Below, piece by piece: positions 1 through 4,778 of a DNA stretch of 5,338 nucleotides (the stretch's first letter is position 1; every line of letters begins with the position of its first letter). This DNA is from Eubacteriaceae bacterium (GTDB lineage Bacteria > Bacillota > Clostridia > Eubacteriales > Anaerofustaceae). The notes beneath the pieces are model-generated. The model was given only the letters and a program-made list of their open reading frames with translations, was not told where the DNA came from and made no database searches. A program made the position numbers and the translations under genes. The DNA lies in contig JAGACT010000245.1 of NCBI GenBank assembly GCA_017613995.1, positions 1 to 5,338 on the forward strand. The letters are read 5' to 3'.

Positions 1-139
1 CAATGTGCCCTGATGTAACGCCACGTCTGTCATGATATGACAGGCGAAAAAAGTGGGAGGCCGTCAAAAGCCGTCAATACCACGTGGCAGTTACAAGCTC
101 CCTCCTCTAAGGCTTCAGCCGTAGGAGGGAGTAGTTGAC
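1..139 (+). mobile_element. Right end of an IS200/IS605-family insertion sequence (partial)
   Basis: No transposase gene is visible, but the structure matches the right end of tnpB-carrying IS200/IS605 elements. Positions 98-106 (CTCCCTCCT) pair perfectly with 123-131, and a small inner stem, GGC 111-113 with GCC 118-120, sits above an internal loop. This is the imperfect subterminal hairpin that the single-strand (Y1) transposase recognises. It is followed by TAGTTGAC, resembling the TTCAC/TTGAC ends common in the family, so the boundary is placed near 139. The DNA just beyond it encodes the middle of an FMN-binding domain, which fits insertion into that gene. A short frame at the extreme left (reading MCPDVTPRLS then stop at 36-38) could be the C-terminus of TnpB, but it is too short to identify. 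The left end, target flank and any tnpA/tnpB lie outside the window. Confidence 0.65.
1..139 (+). ncRNA. Candidate TnpB guide RNA (omega/reRNA) scaffold, 3' part
   Basis: In IS605-type elements the 3' end of tnpB and the right end are transcribed as a guide RNA for the TnpB nuclease. The DNA next to the element supplies the guide. Here the predicted fold is elaborate. Positions 14-26 pair with 82-95 over 13 base pairs with one bulged A at 89. Enclosed within that stem, CTGTCAT 27-33 pairs with ATGACAG 37-43. GCCGTCAA is directly repeated at 60-67 and 70-77. The terminal hairpin is 98-131. The pairings are visible in the sequence; the RNA identity is inferred from the family. The 5' boundary is not visible, and expression requires a promoter to the left of the window. 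Confidence 0.45.
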
Positions 140-644
140 AAAGGAGATCATAACAAACCAGTCTCCGTTCGTGGATACGGTATCGGGGGCAACGATGAGT
201 TCGCGGGGTATAATCGAGGCTGCGGCCGACGCCCTTGGAATACAGCAGAATGATACGGACAACTACAGTTCCGCGGAAGGGTCAGATAAAACAGAATACA
301 GTGACAGCAATGCTGAAGGGTATGATAATGAGCAGAAAACAGGATACTTCGCCGACGGAATATACACAGGTACAGGAAAAGGACGCAACGGAGATATCAC
401 CGTAAACGTAACGGTATCAGAAGGCAAAGTAGTTTCAATAGAAATAGTCTCCTCAAAAGAAGACTATAAATACTTTCAGAAGGCACTTTCTGTAACGGAC
501 ATCATTATATCCCAGCAGTCCGTTGATGTGGATTCCGTCTCAGGCGCTACAATGAGTTCCAATGGTATCCGCAGTGCTGTGGCAGACGCTCTTGGGATAG
601 AGAACATTCAACTCGCACCGGTACAGCAAAACGGCAGACACTGA
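140..644 (+). pseudogene. FMN-binding domain protein, 5'-truncated by the insertion element
   Basis: The reading frame encodes one and a half FMN-binding domains (FMN_bind, the NqrC/RnfG C-terminal type). Counting from a TTG at 135, the first, incomplete repeat ends with VDTVSGATMSS (Thr20), then an acidic, Ser/Asn-rich linker covers about residues 37-69. A complete second repeat starts at FADGIYTGTGKGRNG and ends with VDSVSGATMSS (Thr139). In this family the Thr of the SGAT motif is where ApbE attaches FMN covalently, outside the membrane, and the carriers move electrons in extracellular or membrane redox chains. The front half of repeat 1 and any signal peptide or membrane anchor are missing, and the coding similarity begins right at the insertion-element boundary. 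I therefore call it a remnant. A short product might still be made from the TTG at 135, which has AGGAGG at 123-128, but without an export signal it could hardly be flavinylated. The frame stays open to a TGA at 642-644, suggesting a recent disruption. Its 3' end faces dnaN. Confidence 0.75.
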
Positions 645-658
645 GAACAGTTATACAT

Positions 659-706
659 AAAAAGAGACCATTATGTTTCACGTGAAACATAATGGTCTGA
701 TTTTTT
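659..706. terminator. Bidirectional intrinsic terminator between the FMN-binding remnant and dnaN
   Basis: Positions 665-681 and 682-698 form a perfect 34-bp palindrome. As RNA it gives about 15 base pairs around a four-base loop. On the + strand the stem is followed by GATTTTTTAT (699-708). On the - strand it is followed by CTCTTTTTATG-like sequence, the complement of 656-664. Either transcript would end in a U-rich tail. It lies 20 nt after the remnant's stop codon and about 10 nt after the dnaN stop, the expected place for a shared terminator of converging genes. Its centre is also a parS sequence, listed separately. Confidence 0.8.
674..689. other. parS: parS site (ParB/Spo0J binding sequence)
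   Basis: TGTTTCACGTGAAACA is a perfect 16-bp palindrome and matches the bacterial chromosomal parS consensus TGTTnCACGTGAAACA at every defined position. ParB (Spo0J) binds such sites near the origin, spreads as a CTP-dependent clamp, loads condensin and works with ParA (Soj) in origin segregation. Its place beside dnaN and dnaA is where parS sites cluster in Bacillota. It is unusual in occupying the apex of a longer palindrome that serves as a terminator. No parA or parB gene is in the window. Confidence 0.85.
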
Positions 707-707
707 A

Positions 708-1820
708 TCAGTCTATATATCTTACAGGCATCACCAGGAAGGTGAATCTGTCGTCATCCACCGGCTTGATCAGGCACGGAGAATTGGAATCCCGGAACTC
801 CAGTATTATCCTTTCATCCTTGATATTCTTTATCAGCTCAGAGAGATATCTGACGTTGAATGCTATTTTTATGTCATTTCCGGTCTTTGAGATGCCGATA
901 CTCTCGCTTATCGTTCCTATTACGGAAGAACTGGAGATAATCAGCCTGTCATCTTCTATAACGAGTTTGACCATGGAATTCTCGACGCTGGTGACCATAA
1001 GGCCGGCACGTTCAATTGATGCCATGAGTTCGTTCTTTCCGAGCTTCACAACGGTATTAATTGTTGAAGGGATAAGACCTCTGTAATTGATGTATGTTCC
1101 CTCTATCAGGTTACTCATTATCTGAGTCTCACCGATATCTATGACGAAGCGGTTGTTCTGAACACCGAAGCAGACAGGATCGTCGTAAAGAGATACGATC
1201 TTCAGCACTTCGTTCATGATCCTTCCCGGAACGATTATATCCTTGTCCACGATGCCCGGATTGTCGAGCTGCTGTTTTCTGACGGACATCTTGTATCCAT
1301 CCAAAGCAGTACAGATGATCCCGTTCTCTTCCAGTTCGATATTTATGCCCGTTATAACGGGATTGACGCTTATGGAAGGAGCGCAACAGAAAACACACTC
1401 TCTGATGAGGTCCCTGAAAACCTCATTGTCAACAGTGATCATCGAATCGACGGAAACCTTCTCAAACAGGGGGAATGATGTAGGATCCATCGCCAGAAGG
1501 TTGATCTCAAGAGTGGCGCAGGAGATATTCACGCTGTAATTGACTTCGTCTATATCGAAGAATACCCTCTCTGAAGGGAAAGTGCGGATAAGATCGAACA
1601 GGGTCTTCAGGGTGATGATGGTCCTTCCCTCCTGGGTTACATCCGCTTCTACCGTAGTGACTATACTGAGTTCTCCGTCCGTTGCCTTAAGAGTCAGAAT
1701 GTTGTCGGTTGCTTCGAAGTATACGCACTGGAGAGCCGAGGAAGTGCTCTTTGAACTGACTGCCTTTGAAACGATGTTAAGGGCTTTGCTGAGATCGTTG
1801 TTTTCGACCGAAAATCTCAT
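708..1820 (-). CDS. dnaN: DNA polymerase III beta subunit (sliding clamp)
   Basis: The 370-residue product has the normal length for the beta clamp, which dimerises into a ring around DNA and tethers polymerase III and other replication and repair enzymes. The N-terminus (MRFSVENNDLSKALNIVSKA, then SSKSTSSALQCVYFEA) is the standard start of domain 1. The central part contains the usual domain 2 pattern (VPGRIMNEVLKIV), and the protein ends in FLVMPVRYID, the conserved C-terminal strand and tail that line the partner-binding pocket. ATG at 1820 is chosen because it aligns with the family's start and no other in-frame ATG or GTG lies between it and the ribosome binding site. The AGGAGG lies 36 nt upstream, with a hairpin in between (listed separately). 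dnaA is directly upstream on the same strand. Downstream there is a terminator/parS site rather than the usual S4-domain gene and recF. Confidence 0.97.
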   Translation of the reverse strand: MRFSVENNDLSKALNIVSKAVSSKSTSSALQCVYFEATDNILTLKATDGELSIVTTVEADVTQEGRTIITLKTLFDLIRTFPSERVFFDIDEVNYSVNISCATLEINLLAMDPTSFPLFEKVSVDSMITVDNEVFRDLIRECVFCCAPSISVNPVITGINIELEENGIICTALDGYKMSVRKQQLDNPGIVDKDIIVPGRIMNEVLKIVSLYDDPVCFGVQNNRFVIDIGETQIMSNLIEGTYINYRGLIPSTINTVVKLGKNELMASIERAGLMVTSVENSMVKLVIEDDRLIISSSSVIGTISESIGISKTGNDIKIAFNVRYLSELIKNIKDERIILEFRDSNSPCLIKPVDDDRFTFLVMPVRYID

Positions 1821-1865
1821 AATGTCTTCATAACCGGTTTGTTTACCGGTTATGATCCTCCTTTC
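1821..1865 (-). promoter_or_regulatory. Split ribosome binding site of dnaN with intervening hairpin
   Basis: In the dnaN mRNA, AGGAGG (complement of 1857-1862) lies 36 nt ahead of the ATG, far beyond the usual 5-10 nt. The gap contains a perfect 10-bp inverted repeat, 1829-1838 with 1845-1854, around a 6-nt loop. If folded, it leaves only 2 nt before and 8 nt after the stem, giving an effective spacing of about 10 nt. T4 gene 25 is a known case of a hairpin that brings a distant Shine-Dalgarno into range. A four-codon frame (M-K-T-L, 1831 down to 1817) starts inside the 3' arm and stops with TGA overlapping the dnaN ATG. Pairing and spacing are seen; the regulatory role is inferred. Confidence 0.6.
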
Positions 1866-1901
1866 AGGAACTTTGCTTCCCCCGGCTGGCAGGCCCTGCC
1901 G

Positions 1902-1929
1902 GGTATATATATTAAATAAATATTGTCAA
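1902..1929 (-). promoter_or_regulatory. Candidate dnaN promoter inside the origin region
   Basis: On the - strand a perfect -35 box, TTGACA (complement of 1924-1929), is followed 16 nt later by TATACC (complement of 1902-1907). An alternative -10 is TATATA at 14 nt spacing. Transcription would start near 1895 and give a leader of about 75 nt including the split ribosome binding site. The -10 is imperfect and lies in an all-A/T tract where such matches are easy, so confidence is moderate. It would let dnaN be expressed separately from dnaA. Confidence 0.45.
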
Positions 1930-1970
1930 TAGATAAAGTAGGCGTGTCGATCGTGTTTATATTAATATTT

Positions 1971-1988
1971 ATGGCTTAAATAAGCCAT
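1971..1988. repeat. Small hairpin in the origin region
   Basis: ATGGCTT (1971-1977) pairs with AAGCCAT (1982-1988) around AAAT. The T-run after it (1988-1992) is on the + strand, where no gene needs terminating. In the dnaA direction the stem is followed by a mixed A/T stretch without a proper U-run, so it is not a convincing dnaA terminator. It forms the core of a longer imperfect palindrome, 1955-1998. Confidence 0.5.
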
Positions 1989-1997
1989 TTTTATAAA

Positions 1998-2052
1998 CAA
2001 CAGATCATTTATGACTATTGATAACCTGTCTGTGGCTGTCAATAATCTGTTG
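1998..2052. repeat. Two-part inverted repeat just after dnaA
   Basis: CAACAGAT (1998-2005) is the exact reverse complement of ATCTGTTG (2045-2052). Immediately inside on the right, TGTCAATA (2037-2044) pairs with TATTGATA (2016-2023) with one T-G wobble. Together they form a 16-bp stem with a 10-nt one-sided bulge (2006-2015) and a 13-nt loop. The inner arms resemble DnaA-box variants. It could be a DnaA or other origin-binding site, or structure in the dnaA 3' UTR. Confidence 0.5.
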
Positions 2053-2053
2053 A

Positions 2054-3388
2054 TCAGTCCATGTCGTTGAGGATGCTCTTGAGAGAATTCAGCTCCTTAT
2101 TGAACTTAGGATCGTTCTCAGCGTCGCTCTTCACCTTGTTGGTGGCGTGTATAACTGTGGAGTGGTTCCTTCCTCCGAACACGTCCCCTATGGAAGCAAG
2201 GGAAAGGTCCGTGAATTCCTTTGTAAGGTACATCCCGACCTGTCTTGCCAGGGCAATGTTCTGGGTCCTCTTGTCCGAAAGGATATCCGCGAAGCTGACA
2301 CCATAATGCTTTGAAACCGCCTGGATGATGAGCTCCGGAGAAAGATGCTTTTCCTTGACTACTATAACATCCTTAAGGGTCGACTTGACTGTGTCGAGGC
2401 CGACTTTCCTTCCTTCGAGCTCCTGGATGAATTTCACCTTGTCGAGAGCGCCCTCGAGTTCCCTTATGTTGGTACCGAGATATTCTGCGATGTAATCTAT
2501 TACTTCGTCTGAAACGTCAATATTCTCATCGATGGCCTTCTTCTTGAGTATGGCGACCCTGGTCTCGTAGTTCGGAGGGCTGATGTCACAGGTAAGTCCC
2601 CACTCGAAACGGGTCTTGAGACGCTGTTCGAGATTGGGAATGTCCTTCGGAGGCTTGTCGCTGGTGATGACTATCTGCTTCTGGGCATTGAACAGCTCGT
2701 TGAACGTATGGAAGAATTCCTCCTGTGTCCCTTCCTTTCCTGAAAGGAACTGTATGTCGTCCACAAGAAGAACGTCCACGTTGCGGTAGTTTTTTCTGAA
2801 CTGTATGTTGGTCTCTTTTCTTATGGCGTCGATGAAGTCGTTGGTGAACTGCTCGCTGGTAACATAGGCCACGTTCGCATAGGGCTTCTCCTTGAGGACG
2901 AACTGACCGATGGCGTGCATGAGGTGGGTCTTTCCGAGACCCACGCCGCCGTATATGAAAAGGGGATTGTACTTGGTGCCGGGGGACTGGGCCACGGCCA
3001 GAGCAGCGGCGTGGGCAAGACGGTTGTTGGATCCCACCACGAATGAGTCGAAGGTATACTTCGGCAGGAAGCGGGTATGGGCTATGCCGGTGTTTTCGGC
3101 CCTGTCGAGCTGGTTCATGTAAAGATCCGTCAGATCGTCATCCGCCACGATATACTTTATATCGAGGTTTCTTCCCTGGTTCGCGTAGCGTACGGCCTTG
3201 TCCACCAGCAGGTTGTACCTCTGCTGGATGCAGGTCTTCTTGTATTCCGCCTCTACTTTCAGCACAAGGGTATCCCCGTTGAGCACAACAGGGGTGATGC
3301 CGGAGATATACTCCGAGTAGATCATGGGACTGAGTTCTTCCTTAAGGTAAATATCCGCGTTTTTCCATATTTCGTACATCTGGTTCAT
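2054..3388 (-). CDS. dnaA: Chromosomal replication initiator protein DnaA
   Basis: The 444-residue product is full length. Domain I (about 1-80) mediates self-interaction and helicase contact. A short linker (about 82-105) leads to the AAA+ domain III. There, Walker A GGVGLGKTH is at 147-155 (Lys153), Walker B LLVDD at 207-211, sensor I ITSD at 241-244, the arginine finger Arg260 in RLKTRFEWGL, and sensor II TNIRELEGAL at 306-315. The DNA-binding domain IV (about 348-444) ends in the DnaA signature DLSLASIGDVFGGRNHSTVIHA-type helix. Two residues of its core differ from the usual GGRDHTTV: Asn408 replaces Asp and Ser410 replaces Thr. The basic loop is also less basic than usual (Asp372, Gln376, Leu380). 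ATG at 3388 is supported by AGGAG (complement of 3398-3402) 9 nt upstream; the Met at codon 4 is less well spaced. ATP-DnaA binds DnaA boxes and opens oriC. Confidence 0.98.
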   Translation of the reverse strand: MNQMYEIWKNADIYLKEELSPMIYSEYISGITPVVLNGDTLVLKVEAEYKKTCIQQRYNLLVDKAVRYANQGRNLDIKYIVADDDLTDLYMNQLDRAENTGIAHTRFLPKYTFDSFVVGSNNRLAHAAALAVAQSPGTKYNPLFIYGGVGLGKTHLMHAIGQFVLKEKPYANVAYVTSEQFTNDFIDAIRKETNIQFRKNYRNVDVLLVDDIQFLSGKEGTQEEFFHTFNELFNAQKQIVITSDKPPKDIPNLEQRLKTRFEWGLTCDISPPNYETRVAILKKKAIDENIDVSDEVIDYIAEYLGTNIRELEGALDKVKFIQELEGRKVGLDTVKSTLKDVIVVKEKHLSPELIIQAVSKHYGVSFADILSDKRTQNIALARQVGMYLTKEFTDLSLASIGDVFGGRNHSTVIHATNKVKSDAENDPKFNKELNSLKSILNDMD

Positions 3389-3668
3389 GCGTTTCTGCTC
3401 CTGCGGAAATGGATTGTATGATCACAGTTTCTCTGAACATAAAATACGGCACAGCTCTGCTGCAAATCTGCGTACTGTAGAAAAAAATTGACAAATTGTC
3501 GTTGGGTTAATGACAATTTATCAGCTGAATGTACAGACCAACTGTTAATAACTGCACATATGAATGTTGATAACATAATAACAGAAAACCGCTGTTTTTT
3601 CAACCGGTAGGAATGAAAAAAGGATAGAAAGAATTTGGGCATTGGAAACGGGATGAAAAACAGAGTAA
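3389..3668. other. dnaA upstream region: leader and possible DnaA-binding sites
   Basis: This gene-free stretch holds the dnaA leader. The best DnaA-box candidate is TGTTGATAA (3565-3573, one mismatch to TGTGGATAA). TGTTAATAA (3543-3551) has two mismatches. A weak - strand promoter can be drawn as TTATCA (complement of 3568-3573), 17 nt, TATTAA (complement of 3545-3550); its -35 overlaps the best box, as expected for DnaA autoregulation. A second -10-like TACAAT (complement of 3413-3418) lacks a good -35. Two palindromes at 3489-3523 are listed separately. No rpmH gene, the usual neighbour of dnaA, is present here. Confidence 0.4.
3489..3523. repeat. Tandem operator-like palindromes upstream of dnaA
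   Basis: TGACAAATTGTCG (3489-3501) contains the odd-length palindrome GACAA-A-TTGTC (3490-3500). TGACAATTTATCA (3511-3523) is a degenerate copy. The two TGACAA starts are exactly 22 bp apart, about two helical turns, so bound dimers would face the same side of the DNA. They lie about 100-135 bp before the dnaA start codon. They look like a repressor operator, but I do not recognise the regulator. Confidence 0.4.
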
Positions 3669-3697
3669 TTGACAAAATATATTAATTGTAGTAAGAT
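3669..3697 (+). promoter_or_regulatory. Sigma-A-type promoter of the ABC transporter operon
   Basis: A perfect -35 TTGACA (3669-3674) is followed by an A/T-rich 17-nt spacer and TAAGAT (3692-3697, four of six matches to TATAAT). Transcription would begin near 3704, leaving an untranslated leader of about 144 nt before the substrate-binding protein gene. Confidence 0.6.
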
Positions 3698-3704
3698 GAA
3701 GCAT

Positions 3705-3810
3705 AAATGATCGTCCTTGTTTCAGAAGGGAGACAGGCTGAGGAAACGGAAGGAAGCTGTACAATCCGTCTGATGACGCCGGATGCCCCGAAGAGCGGGG
3801 AGGATCGTTT
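3705..3810 (+). promoter_or_regulatory. Structured 5' leader RNA, possible cis-regulatory element
   Basis: AAATGATC (3705-3712) pairs with GATCGTTT (3803-3810), with one G-U pair, closing a multi-stem domain. Inside are GTTTC 3719-3723 with GAAAC 3743-3747, or alternatively ACA-GCT 3733-3739 with AGCTGT 3755-3760. A further stem is ATCCGTC 3764-3770 with GAC 3775-3777 and GGAT 3781-3784 across a GCC bulge. The last is CCCCG 3786-3790 with CGGGG 3796-3800 around AAGAG. The domain starts almost at the predicted transcription start and ends about 37 nt before the ATG. There is no B12-box (GCCACTG) of the cobalamin riboswitch and no terminator T-run, so any control would more likely be translational. 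I do not recognise a known class. Confidence 0.4.
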
Positions 3811-3847
3811 TGAACAGACTTTAAACTAAAAAAAGAAGGAGAAAACA

Positions 3848-4771
3848 ATGAAAAAATTTCTGGCATTAATGCTGGCCTTGGCGCTGGTCCTTTCCTTCTC
3901 CGCCTGCGGAAAGAGCGGCAAGGAAGAGACAGCATCGGGCCCCATCACTGTGGTCGACCAGATGGGCAATGAAGTGACACTTGAAAAAGTGCCCGACAAG
4001 ATAGTCGTGCTCACCGCAGCACCCTGTGAGATCATCTTCGCTCTCGGAGCCGGAGACAAAGTCATCGCAAGAGGAAAATACTGCGACTATCCCGAGGAAG
4101 TTCTCGGCATCCCCGAGACCGGAAGCGCCGGTGATACCAACATCGAGGATATCATCGCGAAGGAACCTGATCTGGTGATCTGGGATTCCATGGGACAGAC
4201 CGAGGATCAGTACAACGCGCTGACCGCCGCGGGCATTCCCGTTCTGAGCACCAACGCTGATACGATTGAGACCACCTATGAGAGCATAATTCTTCTCGGA
4301 AAGGTCCTCGGAAAGGATCAGGAAGCTGAAACGATCGTCAATGACATGAAGCAGGCTTTCGAACAGATCGAAAAGGACGCCAAGGATGCCGGGGTCGAAG
4401 GAAAGACCGTTTACTTCGAAGTATCGCCTCTTCAGTGGGGTCTGTGGTCCGCCGGAAAGGAAACCTTCATGCAGGAGATCGCCGACCTTCTGGGTCTGAA
4501 GAATATTTTCGACGATACCATCGGTTGGGTCCAGGTATCCGAGGAGCAGATCATCGAGAGGAATCCCGATTACATCGTGACCATTACCATGTATTACGGA
4601 GAAGGGCCGAGGCCCGAGGAAGAGATCGCCTCCAGACCGGGCTGGGAGAACGTTTCCGCAGTCAAGGACGGAAATATCCTGTGCATCGACACGAATCTTC
4701 TTTCCCGTCCCGCACCCAGACTTGTTGACGGAGCCAAGACACTGCTCGAATTTATAACAAGAGAAAAGTAA
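3848..4771 (+). CDS. ABC transporter substrate-binding lipoprotein, BtuF/FepB type
   Basis: This 307-residue protein is the extracellular binding component of an uptake ABC transporter for a corrinoid, ferric siderophore or heme (Peripla_BP_2 family). A lipoprotein signal peptide (MKKFLALMLALALVLSFSAC) places the lipidated cysteine at residue 20. The N-lobe opens with VVDQMGNEVTLEKVPDKIVVL (35-55). It then has CEIIFALGAGDKV (60-72), where Glu61 matches the conserved glutamate that salt-bridges to the permease, and YCDYPEEV (78-85). The C-lobe has SAGKETF (201-207), WVQVSEEQIIERNPDYIV (227-244) and RPAPRLVDGAKTLLE (287-301). The SGKE and QVS-EQ stretches resemble BtuF, favouring a corrinoid, but the substrate cannot be fixed from sequence. 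AAGGAG (3836-3841) is 6 nt before the ATG. The permease follows after 7 nt. Confidence 0.93.
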   Translation: MKKFLALMLALALVLSFSACGKSGKEETASGPITVVDQMGNEVTLEKVPDKIVVLTAAPCEIIFALGAGDKVIARGKYCDYPEEVLGIPETGSAGDTNIEDIIAKEPDLVIWDSMGQTEDQYNALTAAGIPVLSTNADTIETTYESIILLGKVLGKDQEAETIVNDMKQAFEQIEKDAKDAGVEGKTVYFEVSPLQWGLWSAGKETFMQEIADLLGLKNIFDDTIGWVQVSEEQIIERNPDYIVTITMYYGEGPRPEEEIASRPGWENVSAVKDGNILCIDTNLLSRPAPRLVDGAKTLLEFITREK

Positions 4772-4778
4772 AAACATA

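Larger units (their letters stand above)
1866..2053. other. oriC: Candidate replication origin (oriC) between dnaA and dnaN
   Basis: The gap holds no gene. From the dnaN side it contains a GC-rich hairpin (CCCGGC 1881-1886 with GCCGGG 1898-1903, with an alternative inner stem GGCAG/CTGCC), then 21 consecutive A/T bases (1904-1924) that could be the unwinding element. Next come TTGTCAATAG (1923-1932) and an imperfect 44-bp palindrome bounded by GTTTATA 1955-1961 and TATAAAC 1992-1998. Last is an inverted repeat directly after dnaA. Near-consensus DnaA boxes are TATTGATAA (2016-2024, 7 of 9) and the overlapping TGTTGATCA (2048-2056). No perfect TTATCCACA occurs. In Bacillota the dnaA-dnaN gap commonly carries the origin, so the assignment rests on location and base composition more than on boxes. 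Confidence 0.5.

Noticed and set aside
76..92. CCACGTGG (80-87) as a second parS
   Set aside because: It shares only the CACGTG core; the outer TGTTN and NAACA bases are absent, and the sequence is explained by pairing with 14-26 in the insertion-element end.
1..139. CRISPR repeat or small-RNA gene unrelated to a transposon
   Set aside because: There is only one copy of each stem-loop and no spacer-repeat periodicity. The terminal hairpin plus TTGAC at a gene break fits an IS200/IS605 end better.
673..1086. A + strand frame starting MFHVKHNGL opposite dnaN
   Set aside because: Its first codons are simply the parS palindrome read as protein, and the rest is antisense to dnaN; such frames are a familiar artefact of parS sites.
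1971..1995. Intrinsic terminator for dnaA
   Set aside because: The T-run follows the hairpin on the + strand; in the dnaA direction there is only mixed A/T sequence, and no + strand gene ends here.
3770..3800. CTGATGA in the transporter leader as a hammerhead ribozyme core or fluoride riboswitch
   Set aside because: The following bases do not form hammerhead stem II and the GAAA box is GAAG. The 5' GG-GATG hairpin needed for the fluoride riboswitch is absent.
3705..3847. Cobalamin riboswitch before the BtuF-type gene
   Set aside because: The AAGGGA...CAGG stretch is loosely similar, but the matching CCTG arm, the CCCGCNACTGT segment and the GCCACTG box are missing.
3600..4065. Two - strand frames overlapping the transporter leader and signal peptide
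   Set aside because: Low-complexity Ser/Phe/Arg-rich translations, antisense to the leader and signal peptide coding; no family resemblance. rpmH was looked for here and not found.
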